Source of the DNA: an uncultured Gammaproteobacteria bacterium | GTDB taxonomy: Bacteria; Pseudomonadota; Gammaproteobacteria; Pseudomonadales; Pseudohongiellaceae | Assembly (NCBI GenBank): GCA_903862645.1 | Contig: CAIOZF010000157.1 | Coordinates: 1-39,714, forward strand | Direction: 5' to 3' | Length of the DNA stretch: 39,714 bases | Shown: piece by piece, positions 7,947 through 17,358 of the stretch | How the letters are laid out: each line of letters begins with the position of its first letter | Position numbering within the stretch: the first letter of the stretch is position 1 | Notes under the pieces: model-generated | The model's input: the letters and a program-made list of their open reading frames with translations, nothing else | The model's database searches: none | Told to the model about the DNA's origin: nothing | Made by a program: the position numbers and the translations under genes

Positions 7947-9356
7947 ATGTCCGAACTTTTTGAAAAGAGCCGCAAACCCCTTGATGGCGGCACTCTCACC
8001 GCATTGAAGGTCCCTCCGCATTCCGTGGAGGCAGAGCAGGCCGTGCTAGGCGGCCTCATGCTCGACAACACTGTGTGGGATACCGTTTCCGAGAAGCTCA
8101 TCGAAGAAGACTTCTATCGCCACGAGCATCAGCTTATTTTCCGCGTCATGTACGCACAGACGGAATCGAATCGTCCGTTGGACGTGGTGACGCTGGTCGA
8201 AGCGCTGGATAGTCTCGGTGAGCTAGACAGCGCCGGTGGACTGGATTACCTCAGCGACCTCGCCAGCAATGCACGCGGCTCTGCCAACATTGGCACTTAT
8301 GCGGACATAATCGCCGAGCGCGCGAAGCTGCGAAAACTCATCAAAGTTGCCTACGAAATTGCTGAGAGCGGCTACAACCCGGCGGGCCAGAAGGCCGACG
8401 ATGTGCTCGATGTCGCCGAACAGAAAGTGTTTCAGATCGCCGATGATCGGCCCAAGGACGGTGGTCCTCAGGCCATCAATCCTTTGCTGCAGGCGGCCGT
8501 TGGGCGTATCGATGAAATGTTTCGCTCCGATGGCGCGCTGACCGGTCTGCCCACCGGCTACAAAGATCTCGATGAGAAAACCTCCGGTCTGCAGAAATCC
8601 GACTTGATCATCGTGGCCGGGCGTCCCTCCATGGGCAAGACTTCGTTCGCCATGAACCTCGTAGAGAACGCACTGTTGCTTGCCAACAAACCCGTGCTGG
8701 TGTTCAGTCTGGAGATGCCGGCGGAGAGCCTGATCTTCCGTATGCTCAGCTCCATCGGCCGCATCGATCAGAAGCGTCTGCGCACAGGCAAGCTGGAGGA
8801 AGAGGACTGGCCCAAGCTGACCGCCGCCGTCAGCAAGCTCAAGGACAAACCCCTGCTGATAGATGACAGCGTTGGCCTCAGCCCCATGGAAATGCGTTCG
8901 CGTGCCCGTCGCGTCGTGCGTGAATATGGCCAGCTTGGCTTGGTGGTGGTGGACTATCTGCAACTGATGCAGATCAAAGGCTACGGCGACAACCGTGTCG
9001 GTGAAATTTCCGAGATCTCGCGCTCGCTGAAGACCATGGCGCGTGAGTTTGAATGCCCGGTCATTGCACTCTCTCAGCTTAACCGCAGCCTCGAGCAGCG
9101 CCCCAACAAACGCCCGGTCATGTCGGATCTGCGCGAGTCCGGCGCGATCGAACAGGACGCTGATATCATCGCCTTCGTCTATCGCGATGAAGTCTACAAT
9201 GAGGACACGCCGGAGAAAGGTGTAGCGGAGATCATCATCGGCAAGCAACGTAACGGGCCAATTGGCACAATCAAACTCGGATTCATGGGACAGTACACTC
9301 GCTTCGAAAATCTCGCACGACAGGATTACGATGACAGTTATACGCAAGGAAGCTGA
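7947..9356 (+). CDS. dnaB: Replicative DNA helicase DnaB
   Basis: DnaB is the hexameric 5'-to-3' helicase at the replication fork. The 469-residue protein has the N-terminal domain (PHSVEAEQAVLGGLMLDN near 24-41), the linker and a RecA-like C-terminal domain. Walker A is GRPSMGKTS at 225-233 with K231, Walker B ends VVVDYLQLM with D336, and SQLNRSLEQR at 376-385 and DLRESGAIEQDAD are the family's later motifs. No intein is present. I chose ATG 7947, preceded by AAGAAG; a GTG at 7932 is possible but lacks a ribosome-binding site. It starts just after the rplI terminator, so it has its own promoter. Its 3' end overlaps alr by 26 bases. Confidence 0.97.
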   Translation: MSELFEKSRKPLDGGTLTALKVPPHSVEAEQAVLGGLMLDNTVWDTVSEKLIEEDFYRHEHQLIFRVMYAQTESNRPLDVVTLVEALDSLGELDSAGGLDYLSDLASNARGSANIGTYADIIAERAKLRKLIKVAYEIAESGYNPAGQKADDVLDVAEQKVFQIADDRPKDGGPQAINPLLQAAVGRIDEMFRSDGALTGLPTGYKDLDEKTSGLQKSDLIIVAGRPSMGKTSFAMNLVENALLLANKPVLVFSLEMPAESLIFRMLSSIGRIDQKRLRTGKLEEEDWPKLTAAVSKLKDKPLLIDDSVGLSPMEMRSRARRVVREYGQLGLVVVDYLQLMQIKGYGDNRVGEISEISRSLKTMAREFECPVIALSQLNRSLEQRPNKRPVMSDLRESGAIEQDADIIAFVYRDEVYNEDTPEKGVAEIIIGKQRNGPIGTIKLGFMGQYTRFENLARQDYDDSYTQGS

Positions 9357-10512
9357 CCCTCAGTTTCGGGCGGGTTCTTATGCGCGTGCCTGGGCGACCA
9401 TCGATCTACAGGCTCTGCACGCCAACCTCGCCCTCGTCCGCACCACCAGCCCCGCGTGCTCCCTCGTGGTCGTCGTCAAGGCCAACGCCTACGGGCATGG
9501 TCTCATTGCCGTTGCCGGGGCGTTGCGCACACAGTTACGCGGCAAAGACTGCTTCGGCGTGGCGACAATTGATGAGGCACTGGCTTTGCGGCGTGCAGCC
9601 ATCACGGAACCGGTGCTGCTGTTGGAGGGGTTTGTCACTGCGCAGGAACTGGCGTTGGTCGTCAGCCACGGCTTCCACTTCGTCATCCATTCGCTGTATC
9701 AGCTGGAAATCCTGCAGGCCTATTTTGCTGCTAATGATGACTCGCGGTCCCTGAATATTTGGCTGAAGGTGGACACTGGCATGCACAGGCTTGGGTTGAA
9801 CGAAACCGATTTCGTCACTGCCTGGCAGACCCTGCGTGGCCTGCCACGAGTCAACAGCATCGTGGTCATGTCTCACTTCGCCTGTGCCGATGATCCCCAA
9901 AGCCCGGTGACAGAGCGCCAGATCGCCTCTTTGCAAGACACGCTGGCCCACGCCGGTGTTCTCGAGGGAGGCTGCGAGCTGAGCCTTGCCGCATCAGCCG
10001 CTATCCTCATCTGGCCGCACACACACTTCCAGTGGCTGCGCCCAGGCATCATGCTCTACGGCGGCTCGGCAATCATCGGTGAAAATGCCATTGATCGCGG
10101 TCTGCTGCCGGTGATGACACTGCGCTCGCGCATCATCGCGATCAAGACAGTCGCTCCAGGCGAATTCATTGGTTATGGCGCTACCTATGTGTGTGAGCAA
10201 GAGCATCGCATCGCCGTCGTCTCCATCGGTTACGGCGACGGTTATCCGAGGCACGCGCCGAATGGGACACCCGTGTTGATTCATAGCGGTCTCGCTGAAC
10301 GAGCGGTTGTAAAGCAGGCTGTGCTGACCGGTCGCGTCTCCATGGACAAGATCACCGTGGACTTAAGCGGGTGTGATGAAGCAGCGATTGGCGATGAGGT
10401 CATTCTCTGGGGAGATGGGCTGCCTGCCGACGAGATTGCGCGGCGTTGTGGCACTATCGCATATGAACTTTTCTGTCAGGTCACTTCGCGTGTGCACTAT
10501 GTGTATGTTTGA
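9331..10512 (+). CDS. alr: Alanine racemase
   Basis: This PLP enzyme makes D-alanine for peptidoglycan. The 393-residue protein has the Alr/DadX fold: the PLP lysine K50 in VVVVKANAYGHG, the catalytic tyrosine in the GYGATY motif, and SIGYGDGYPR, then GRVSMDKITVDL with the substrate-side region. ATG 9331 is preceded by ACAGGA and lies inside the end of dnaB; the frame is open further upstream to 9262 but those residues (AQSNSDSWDS) overlap dnaB coding and have no match to the family. The order dnaB-alr is the same as in Pseudomonas. The overlap points to translational coupling. Confidence 0.95.
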   Translation: MTVIRKEADPQFRAGSYARAWATIDLQALHANLALVRTTSPACSLVVVVKANAYGHGLIAVAGALRTQLRGKDCFGVATIDEALALRRAAITEPVLLLEGFVTAQELALVVSHGFHFVIHSLYQLEILQAYFAANDDSRSLNIWLKVDTGMHRLGLNETDFVTAWQTLRGLPRVNSIVVMSHFACADDPQSPVTERQIASLQDTLAHAGVLEGGCELSLAASAAILIWPHTHFQWLRPGIMLYGGSAIIGENAIDRGLLPVMTLRSRIIAIKTVAPGEFIGYGATYVCEQEHRIAVVSIGYGDGYPRHAPNGTPVLIHSGLAERAVVKQAVLTGRVSMDKITVDLSGCDEAAIGDEVILWGDGLPADEIARRCGTIAYELFCQVTSRVHYVYV

Positions 10513-10545
10513 TTCCTTCACTTTCAAGCAGCGGGGTGCGCGCAC

Positions 10546-11916
10546 ATGGCCAAGGTAAAGTCGGCCTATGTCTGTACGGAGTGTGGTACTGAACACGGCC
10601 AATGGCAGGGGCAGTGCGCGTCCTGCAAAGAATGGAATACGCTTTCCAGAATCAGCATCGGCAGTGCTGCTACCCCCGCCGCCAAGCCGGATTTTCGCCA
10701 GCAGGGTTACGCCGGCGCCATCTCCGCCGTGCAGGATCTCTCAGAGATTGATCTGGAATCGGTGCCGCGCGTCTCTACCACGATCGGTGAGCTGGATCGC
10801 GTGCTCGGTGGCGGTCTGGTGCCGGGCTCGGCAATCCTCATCGGCGGTAATCCCGGTGCGGGCAAGAGCACTCTGCTGCTGCAGGTTATGTGTCTGCTGG
10901 CGCAATCTATGAGTGCACTCTATGTGACTGGCGAAGAGTCTTTGCAGCAGGTGGGTATGCGTGCGCGTCGACTCGGACTGCCCGAGAAGAATCTGAAGAT
11001 GCTGGCAGAGACCAATGTCGAGAAAATCTGCCAGATCGCGCAGCAGCAAAGCCCTCGCATGCTGGTGGTGGACTCCATTCAGGTGACGCACAGCAGCGAC
11101 ATTCAATCGGCTCCCGGCAGTGTGTCGCAGGTGCGCGAGTGTGCCGCCTATCTGATTCAATATGCCAAGCAGACCAATACGGTGTTGTTTCTCGTGGGGC
11201 ACGTCACCAAGGATGGCACGCTGGCTGGTCCCAAGGTGCTGGAGCATATGATCGACTGTTTCCTTATGCTCGATGGTGGCAGCGACAGCAAATTCCGTAC
11301 GCTGCGCGGGCAGAAGAACCGCTTCGGTGCCGTCAACGAACTGGGCGTGTTTGCGATGACGGAGAAGGGGCTCAAGGAAGTGAAGAATCCGTCGGCAATC
11401 TTCCTTGCTCGTGCCGAAGAAGAAAGCCCCGGCTCGCTGGTGATGGTGCTGTGGGAGGGCACCCGCCCGCTGCTCGTGGAGATACAGGCACTGGTCGATG
11501 GCACGCAGATGGGCAATCCACGGCGCCTGGCCGTCGGACTGGATCAGAACCGGCTGGCGATGCTGTTGGCGGTGCTGCATCGCCATGGCGGTATCTACAT
11601 GGCGGATCAGGACGTGTTCGTGAACGTGGTCGGTGGCGTCAAGGTTGCCGAGACCAGCGCCGATCTGGCACTGATTCTCGCTATCGTTTCCAGCTTCCGC
11701 GATAAAGCCTTGCCGCACGATCTGGTGGTGTTCGGAGAGGTGGGTCTGTCCGGTGAGATCCGTCCGGTGCCAAGCGGTCAGGAGCGCCTGCAGGAGGCGG
11801 CCAAGCATGGCTTCAAGCGGGCCATTGTGCCAAAGGCCAATGTACCGCGCGGAGGCATACCAGGCATGGAAGTGATCGGTGTGGTGAAGCTGGCCGAGGC
11901 CATAGAAGCAGTATAA
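10546..11916 (+). CDS. radA: DNA repair protein RadA
   Basis: RadA (Sms) is a RecA-related helicase that drives branch migration during recombination. The 456-residue protein carries the N-terminal zinc finger (C10, C13, C24, C27), a RecA-like ATPase with Walker [10 protein letters not shown] at 101-109 (K107) and Walker B VVDSIQ at 174-179, the RadA-specific KNRFG at 257-261, and a C-terminal Lon-protease-like domain without the protease serine-lysine pair being evident ([12 protein letters not shown] region). It begins 33 bases after alr on the same strand. The ATG is supported by the start of the zinc finger; the ribosome-binding sequence is weak. Confidence 0.96.
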   Translation: MAKVKSAYVCTECGTEHGQWQGQCASCKEWNTLSRISIGSAATPAAKPDFRQQGYAGAISAVQDLSEIDLESVPRVSTTIGELDRVLGGGLVPGSAILIGGNPGAGKSTLLLQVMCLLAQSMSALYVTGEESLQQVGMRARRLGLPEKNLKMLAETNVEKICQIAQQQSPRMLVVDSIQVTHSSDIQSAPGSVSQVRECAAYLIQYAKQTNTVLFLVGHVTKDGTLAGPKVLEHMIDCFLMLDGGSDSKFRTLRGQKNRFGAVNELGVFAMTEKGLKEVKNPSAIFLARAEEESPGSLVMVLWEGTRPLLVEIQALVDGTQMGNPRRLAVGLDQNRLAMLLAVLHRHGGIYMADQDVFVNVVGGVKVAETSADLALILAIVSSFRDKALPHDLVVFGEVGLSGEIRPVPSGQERLQEAAKHGFKRAIVPKANVPRGGIPGMEVIGVVKLAEAIEAV

Positions 11917-11996
11917 TGCGACCAAGTCGGAGTATGACGAGTCGCGGGGATCAACAGGGAACTACCAAAGAATCTACAGGTAAAGGCATCAGCGTT

Positions 11997-12923
11997 ATGC
12001 AGACAATCGTTTCTATTCGTAATCTCTCCAAGACCTACGCGGGGGGATTTCAGGCCCTCAAGAACGTCAGCCTCGACATCCGGCGCGGCGAAATCATCGC
12101 CCTGCTGGGGCCTAACGGCGCGGGCAAAACCACACTGATCTCCACCATCTGTGGGATCGTCAATCCCAGTGAGGGGCAGGTGCTGGTGGATGGCAAGGAC
12201 ATCATCAAGGACTTTCGCGCGACGCGCTCACTGATCGGGCTGGTCCCGCAGGAGCTGACGACAGAGGCCTTCGAGTCGGTGTTCGCCACGGTTTCCTTTA
12301 GTCGTGGCCTTTTCGGCAAGGCGCCCAACCCTGCCTATATCGAAAAGATCCTGCGCGATCTCTCTTTGTGGGATAAGCGCGACAACCGTATCAGAACGTT
12401 GTCTGGCGGCATGAAGCGGCGCCTGCTGATTGCCAAAGCGCTGTCCCATGAGCCGAGTATCCTTTTCCTCGATGAGCCGACGGCCGGGGTGGATGTGGAG
12501 TTGCGCAAGGACATGTGGAAGGTGGTGAGTGCCTTGCGGGAGTCGGGTGTCACTATCATCCTGACCACGCACTACATCGAAGAAGCCGAAGCCATAGCCG
12601 ACCGGATTGGTGTGATGACCAAGGGCGAATTGATTCTGGTCGAAGACAAAGCCGCGCTGATGCACAAGCTCGGCAAGAAGCAGCTGATTCTCGACCTCAA
12701 GCACCCTCTGGAGACGTTGCCGGCGATGTTGAGCGAGCACGATCTTCTGCTCTCCTCCGACGGTCTGCATCTGACCTATACCTACGACACCCAAGGCGAG
12801 CGCACCGGCATCACGACGCTGCTGGATGATCTGCGCCGCGAGGGTATCGGTTTCCGCGACCTGAAGACGACGCAGAGTTCCCTCGAAGAAATATTTGTCA
12901 AACTGGTGGAGGAATCACGATGA
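11997..12923 (+). CDS. ABC transporter ATP-binding protein, YadG type
   Basis: This is the ATPase of an ABC-2 export system. In the 308-residue protein, Walker A is GPNGAGKT at 38-45, the Q-loop is VPQE near 82-85, the signature is LSGGM at 134-138, Walker B ILFLDEP at 154-160 and the switch histidine is H191. The C-terminal extension (about 215-308) is typical of CcmA/DrrA-like exporters. ATG 11997 has AAAGG upstream; the frame is open back to an ATG at 11916 that overlaps the radA stop, but those 27 residues do not look like the family. It overlaps the permease gene by the ATGA arrangement, so the two act together. The substrate is unknown; the E. coli homologue YadGH is also uncharacterised. 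Confidence 0.9.
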   Translation: MQTIVSIRNLSKTYAGGFQALKNVSLDIRRGEIIALLGPNGAGKTTLISTICGIVNPSEGQVLVDGKDIIKDFRATRSLIGLVPQELTTEAFESVFATVSFSRGLFGKAPNPAYIEKILRDLSLWDKRDNRIRTLSGGMKRRLLIAKALSHEPSILFLDEPTAGVDVELRKDMWKVVSALRESGVTIILTTHYIEEAEAIADRIGVMTKGELILVEDKAALMHKLGKKQLILDLKHPLETLPAMLSEHDLLLSSDGLHLTYTYDTQGERTGITTLLDDLRREGIGFRDLKTTQSSLEEIFVKLVEESR

Positions 12924-13681
12924 ACTGGTATGCGATCAGGGCAATTTACAATTTTGAGATGGCGCGTACCCGCCGGACTTTGATGCAGAGCATCTTCGCG
13001 CCGGTGATTTCCACGTCGCTTTATTTCGTAGTGTTCGGCGCCGCTATCGGTGGACGCATTCAGCAGGTGGATGGCGTGAGCTATGGCGCCTTCATCGTGC
13101 CCGGGTTGATCATGCTGTCGCTGCTGACCAACAGTATTTCGAATGCTTCCTTCGGGATTTATTTTCCGAAGTTCACCGGTACCATCTATGAACTGTTATC
13201 CGCACCGGTGTCGATGATCGAGGTAGTGATCGGATATGTCGGGGCCGCGGCGTCGAAGTCGCTGATCCTGGGGGCCATCATTCTGGCTACCGCCGGTCTA
13301 TTCGTACCGCTGGAGATTGCCCATCCCTTCATTATGTTGTTCTTCCTGATATTGACGGCGGTCTCGTTCAGTCTGTTCGGATTCATCATTGGTGTATGGG
13401 CGGATAACTTCGAGAAACTGCAGTTGATTCCGCTGCTGATCGTTACGCCGCTGGTGTTTCTGGGTGGCAGTTTCTATTCTGCCAGCATGCTCTCGCCGTT
13501 TTGGCAGACAGTGACTATGTTCAATCCGGTGCTATATCTCATCAGCGGATTCCGCTGGAGTTTTTATGAACTTGCCGATGTCAGTGTCGGTGTCAGCCTG
13601 GCGGTGATCGTGTTATTTCTGGCGGCGTGTATGGCTGTGGTCTGGTGGATATTCAAGACTGGTTACCACATCAAAAACTGA
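12920..13681 (+). CDS. ABC-2 type permease, YadH type
   Basis: The 253-residue membrane protein is the partner of the upstream ATPase. It has about six membrane segments, and matches my memory of E. coli YadH across its length: [16 protein letters not shown] near the start, [20 protein letters not shown], then [12 protein letters not shown] and [13 protein letters not shown]. These last two are hallmarks of ABC-2 permeases of this group. Its ATG overlaps the ATPase stop by four bases, so translation is coupled. A DUF599 gene follows 15 bases later. The exported substrate is not known. Confidence 0.9.
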   Translation: MNWYAIRAIYNFEMARTRRTLMQSIFAPVISTSLYFVVFGAAIGGRIQQVDGVSYGAFIVPGLIMLSLLTNSISNASFGIYFPKFTGTIYELLSAPVSMIEVVIGYVGAAASKSLILGAIILATAGLFVPLEIAHPFIMLFFLILTAVSFSLFGFIIGVWADNFEKLQLIPLLIVTPLVFLGGSFYSASMLSPFWQTVTMFNPVLYLISGFRWSFYELADVSVGVSLAVIVLFLAACMAVVWWIFKTGYHIKN

Positions 13682-13696
13682 TGCAGAGGGGCGTCC

Positions 13697-14410
13697 ATGA
13701 GTGTTGTTGAATTCCTGCAGGTGAACATCGGCAACTTGATCGCTGTGGTCTGGTTTCTGATCTGCTTCCGAGGTTATTTCATCTACACCTCAAAGCGCAG
13801 CATTGATACGCCGACTCTTGCATTCGCTATGCATCGTTACCGTAAGCAGTGGATTCGCAAGGCACTGCGCCGAGAGAATCGCATTGCTGATACCAACGTC
13901 ATTGCCAATTTGGAACGAAATGTCTCATTCTTCGCCTCGACGACGCTGTTTATCCTCGCCGGCCTGATGACAGTACTGGGCAGTTCGTCAGAGACGGTGA
14001 TCATGATGCTCAGTGAGGTGCCGTTCTCCGACCACAATACCCGTGGTCAATGGGAATTGAAGGTTTTGCTGCTGCTCTGCCTGTTTGTGTATGCTTTCTT
14101 CAAATTTACCTGGGGATTGCGGCAGTTCGGTCAGGTATCAGTGATGCTGGGCGGAGTGCCCGAGCGACACGAACATCCAACCGATGAGGAGGTAGGTCGC
14201 CACGTCGAGAGCATCTCAAAGATGGCATCCAAGGCCGCTGGGAACTTCAATAACGGGTTGCGTACTTACTACTTCAGCATGGCGGTGCTCGGGTGGTTCG
14301 TAAACTATTGGATCTTTATATTGCTGTCAGTGCTGGTGGTGGCAGTGTTGTATCGACGCGAGTTCCGCTCCGACACCCTCTCTATCATGATGTCCAATCT
14401 GCCGGATTAA
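13697..14410 (+). CDS. DUF599 family membrane protein
   Basis: The 237-residue protein has hydrophobic segments near 10-28, 77-95, 121-140 and 195-222. The stretch between, with ERNVSFFASTTLFILAGLMTVLGSS and the KFTWGLRQFGQVSVMLGGVPE region, matches the DUF599 family, whose members are small bacterial and plant membrane proteins without a known role. AGAGGGG lies just upstream of the ATG. It begins 15 bases after the permease, so it is probably co-transcribed with the transporter, but whether it works with it is unknown. Confidence 0.8.
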   Translation: MSVVEFLQVNIGNLIAVVWFLICFRGYFIYTSKRSIDTPTLAFAMHRYRKQWIRKALRRENRIADTNVIANLERNVSFFASTTLFILAGLMTVLGSSSETVIMMLSEVPFSDHNTRGQWELKVLLLLCLFVYAFFKFTWGLRQFGQVSVMLGGVPERHEHPTDEEVGRHVESISKMASKAAGNFNNGLRTYYFSMAVLGWFVNYWIFILLSVLVVAVLYRREFRSDTLSIMMSNLPD

Positions 14411-14507
14411 AATTGGCTGAACGAGGACGGCTATCGACTGTGGCTTGTGTAGCGCACCGATGTAGTTTACCTTCGCAGGAAAATTATAACGGAGCGAGAC
14501 TGCCGCC

Positions 14508-15854
14508 ATGATGAACCTCTACAGCATTATCAATCTGGCCGTGTTTGCGGGCCTGCTGCTCCTCCTCGTTTACGTCCGCCGCAAGTCCTTTTCCCTTTCT
14601 CGACAGGTTTTTAGCGGTCTGCTGCTTGGAGTTGCGTTTGGTTTTTTCCTGCAGTTTGTCTATGGCATCGAGTCTCCGGTGATGGCAGAGACGCTGCAAT
14701 GGACCAATGTAGTCGGTGATTCCTACGTTAATCTTTTGCGCATGATCGTCATGCCCCTGATCCTGATTACGATGATGGCGGCCGTTCTGCGCATGGACGC
14801 AATCGCCTCAGTCGGCAGAATTGGTGTCAGTGTGGTGGCGCTGTTGGTGGGGACCGCGATCATCGCTGCTGCTATCGGCATAGTCGTCACCCTGCTGGCG
14901 GGGTTGAGTGCAGAAGGAATGACCGCCGGCGCCCGAGAACTTGCCCGGGCGCAGGTGCTGGAAGTGCGACTTGACACTGTCAAGGACCTGAGCCTGGCAG
15001 AGGTGGTTGTCAGCTTTATTCCTACCAATATCTTTGCGGATCTCACTGGAGCCCGCGACAGCTCGATCATCGCCGTAGTGATTTTCGGTATCCTCAGCGG
15101 TATAGCAGCCCTCCTGGTAGTGCGTGACCGCCCCGAGCACGGTGACGGGATCAAGCGCTTCATCGAGGCGACGCAGCTGATCGTAATGCAGTTGGTGAAG
15201 ATCGTGATGTCGCTGACACCTTATGGAATTCTGGCGCTGATGACCTATGTCGTGGCCAGCTCTAATGGCTCAGATATCCTCAAGTTGATCAACTTTGTGC
15301 TCGCTTCCTATGTGGCGATAGCACTGATGTTTGTCGTTCATGGCGGAATGATAGCCATGGCCGGACACAATCCCCGTGAGTACTTCCGCAAGGTCTGGCC
15401 GGTGCTGAGTTTCGCATTTGCCACCCGCAGTTCGGCTGCCACGATCCCATTGACGGTGAAGACACAGATGGAGGAGCTGCGGGTGCCATCGCCGATTGCC
15501 AATCTTGCTGCCACCTTTGGCGCGACCATCGGTCAGAACGGCTGTGCGGGGATCTATCCGGCGATGCTCGCGGTAATGGCTGCGCCCACAGTGGGTGTCG
15601 ATCCGACAGCGCCGGGGTTCATTCTCAGTTTGCTGGGCATCATCGCAATCAGTTCGTTCGGAATTGCGGGAGTTGGCGGAGGGGCGACCTTTGCGGCGCT
15701 CGTGGTGCTGCCGGCGATGGGCTTGCCTGTCACGCTGGTGGCGTTGCTGATCTCAATAGAGCCATTGATCGATATGGGACGGACTGCGCTGAATGTGAAT
15801 GGCGCCATCACCACTGGTGTGGTGACGGCGCGATTACTACCGGATGTGACTTAG
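14508..15854 (+). CDS. tcyP: L-cystine symporter, TcyP (YdjN) type
   Basis: This 448-residue protein belongs to the dicarboxylate/amino-acid:cation symporter (SDF) family and follows E. coli TcyP (YdjN) closely through most of its length. Features visible include the N-terminal NVVGDSYVNLLRMIVMPL, SFIPTNIFADLTGA, the serine-rich hairpin FATRSSAATIPL, then TFGATIGQNGCAGIYPAMLAVM and the terminal GVGGGATFAALVVLPAMGLPVTLVALLISIEPLIDMGRTALNV region (positions about 370-430). The family's fold has eight membrane helices and two re-entrant hairpins. Start is ATG 14508 (a second ATG follows at once); GGAG lies about 13 bases upstream. It overlaps the end of the opposite-strand decarboxylase by four bases. 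Uptake of cystine as a sulfur source is the likely role. Confidence 0.87.
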   Translation: MMNLYSIINLAVFAGLLLLLVYVRRKSFSLSRQVFSGLLLGVAFGFFLQFVYGIESPVMAETLQWTNVVGDSYVNLLRMIVMPLILITMMAAVLRMDAIASVGRIGVSVVALLVGTAIIAAAIGIVVTLLAGLSAEGMTAGARELARAQVLEVRLDTVKDLSLAEVVVSFIPTNIFADLTGARDSSIIAVVIFGILSGIAALLVVRDRPEHGDGIKRFIEATQLIVMQLVKIVMSLTPYGILALMTYVVASSNGSDILKLINFVLASYVAIALMFVVHGGMIAMAGHNPREYFRKVWPVLSFAFATRSSAATIPLTVKTQMEELRVPSPIANLAATFGATIGQNGCAGIYPAMLAVMAAPTVGVDPTAPGFILSLLGIIAISSFGIAGVGGGATFAALVVLPAMGLPVTLVALLISIEPLIDMGRTALNVNGAITTGVVTARLLPDVT

Positions 15855-17023
15855 ACGAAGTAGGCTTTCAGCGGCGGGAAGCCGTTGAATTCGATGGCGC
15901 TGTAGCTGGTGGTGTAGGCGCCTGTGGAGAACCAGTACATGCGGTCTTCGACGGCGAGGTTCAGCGGCAGACCGTATTTATAGTTCTCGTACATGATATC
16001 GGCGCTGTCGCAGGTCGGACCCGCGATGACGACTTCTTCCAGTTCGCCGTGCTTTTCCACATAGATCGGGTACTTGATGCACTCGTCCAAGGTCTCGATA
16101 AGGCCGGAGAACTTACCCACATCGGTAAACACCCAGCGCTGCAAAGCTGTATGGGACTTGCGGGAAATCAAAACCACCTCGGACACCAGAATGCCGGCAT
16201 TGGAGATCAGTGAGCGGCCCGGCTCCAGAATGATTTCGGGGAACTCGTCACCAAAGTCTTCCTCGATGAAGCGCGTGATTTCTTCTGCATAGGTTTCCAG
16301 AGAATTGGCGCGAGTGATGTAGTTGGCGGGGAACCCGCCTCCCAGATTCACCATCTTCAGAGTGATGTTGTCTTCTTCCTTCAGACGCTCGAAGATCACC
16401 TTGACCTTGCCGATGGCTGCATCCCACGCCCCGATGTCGCGCTGCTGTGAGCCGACATGGAAAGACACGCCGTAGGGGATCAGACCCAGGTCGCGAGCCA
16501 GTACCATCAGGTCCATCGCCATGTCACTTTGGCAACCAAACTTGCGGGACAGAGGCCAGTCGGCTGTGCCGCTGCCCTCGGTCAGAATACGGACGTACAC
16601 TTTGGAGCCCGGGGCTGCCTTGGCGATGTTGCGCAGATCTGCCTCGGAGTCGGTGGCGTACATTCTCACCCCCTTCTCGTAGAAGTACCTGATGTCGCGG
16701 CTCTTCTTTATGGTGTTGCCGTAGCTGCAGCGTTCCGGCGTTACATTCAGCGACAGCAGTTTGTCCAATTCATAAATTGAAGCCACGTCGAAATTCGAAC
16801 CCTTGTCGCGCAGTGACGTGATGATCTCCGGCGCGGGGTTCGCCTTCACGGCATAGTACACACTCGCGTATGGGAAGAGTTCCTGCAGAACGTCGTAATG
16901 ACGCTCTACCGTAGCGATGTCAATTACTACGAATGGGGTTTCCTTGGTATCGGCCAATGCCTTGATACGATTGAAAGTTTCCTTATCGTAGTAGTCTTCC
17001 ATGCGAGTGTGTTCTGTGTTCAT
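15851..17023 (-). CDS. speC: Ornithine decarboxylase, alanine-racemase fold (type III PLP)
   Basis: The enzyme should convert ornithine to putrescine, the first step to polyamines. The 390-residue protein is of the short eukaryotic-like type: PLP lysine K60 in YYAVKANP, H189 in SFHVGSQ, the glycine loop NLGGGFPA near 227-233, EPGR at 267-270, and the active-site cysteine C338 in GPTCDSAD with D339. The Cys-Asp pair is what ornithine decarboxylases use; closely related lysine decarboxylases cannot be excluded. The start ATG 17023 has GGAGGAG about 12 bases upstream. A promoter lies at 17087-17114 and a perfect palindrome sits just upstream of it. The gene name follows the function; it is not homologous to the fold-I SpeC of E. 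coli. Confidence 0.88.
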   Translation of the reverse strand: MNTEHTRMEDYYDKETFNRIKALADTKETPFVVIDIATVERHYDVLQELFPYASVYYAVKANPAPEIITSLRDKGSNFDVASIYELDKLLSLNVTPERCSYGNTIKKSRDIRYFYEKGVRMYATDSEADLRNIAKAAPGSKVYVRILTEGSGTADWPLSRKFGCQSDMAMDLMVLARDLGLIPYGVSFHVGSQQRDIGAWDAAIGKVKVIFERLKEEDNITLKMVNLGGGFPANYITRANSLETYAEEITRFIEEDFGDEFPEIILEPGRSLISNAGILVSEVVLISRKSHTALQRWVFTDVGKFSGLIETLDECIKYPIYVEKHGELEEVVIAGPTCDSADIMYENYKYGLPLNLAVEDRMYWFSTGAYTTSYSAIEFNGFPPLKAYFV

Positions 17024-17086
17024 TGATGAATTGGTCTCCTCCGCGGCAGTGCTTTCAGTGATAGGGGGGTGGGCGAACAGGGCGCT

Positions 17087-17114
17087 ATTGTAACAAACAC
17101 ATTCCTGACGTAAA
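17087..17114 (-). promoter_or_regulatory. Sigma-70 promoter of the ornithine decarboxylase gene
   Basis: On the reverse strand TTTACG (17109-17114) and TACAAT (17087-17092) are 16 bases apart, four of six and five of six consensus bases. The start would be near 17080, about 57 bases before the coding start. Confidence 0.6.
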
Positions 17115-17117
17115 TCG

Positions 17118-17132
17118 CGAATTTCAAATTCG
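17118..17132. repeat. Perfect palindrome next to the decarboxylase promoter
   Basis: CGAATTT-C-AAATTCG is a perfect inverted repeat with one central base. It lies three bases upstream of the -35 box, an ordinary place for an activator or repressor site. The binding protein is unknown. Confidence 0.5.
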
Positions 17133-17358
17133 GGGAAATTACTTTTTCGGTACCATCTGAGCGCACCTGCGGCGCTTGTGGAACCTGCTGATTTTAGAGA
17201 TAAATCAGGAATTTGCGGGCACCTGCAAGACAGGCGAGCGAGCGGGCCGCAAAGGCTGTTAGACTGCCGTTCCTGGTTGATTTGAGGCTAAACTGTCGCT
17301 GTGTCTCACTTGAGGAGCCGGTTGACTGAGTGATGCAGTGCCTCCTGACGGATTATTC

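Larger units (their letters stand above)
17024..17358. other. Divergent intergenic region between odc and the exporter pair
   Basis: No gene is visible in these 335 bases. They hold the decarboxylase promoter (17087-17114), a perfect palindrome (17118-17132) and a second inverted repeat, CTGATTT (17188-17194) with AAATCAG (17202-17208). No convincing forward promoter for the exporter genes was found. Confidence 0.6.

Noticed and set aside
8223-9347. 374-codon reverse frame opposite dnaB
   Set aside because: Shadow of dnaB with no recognisable domain or ribosome-binding site.
10741-11925. 394-codon reverse frame opposite radA
   Set aside because: Same shadow effect; radA is confirmed by its zinc finger and KNRFG motif.
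11916-11996. ATG at 11916 as the start of the ABC ATPase
   Set aside because: It overlaps the radA stop, but the added 27 residues are unlike the family and ATG 11997 has AAAGG upstream.
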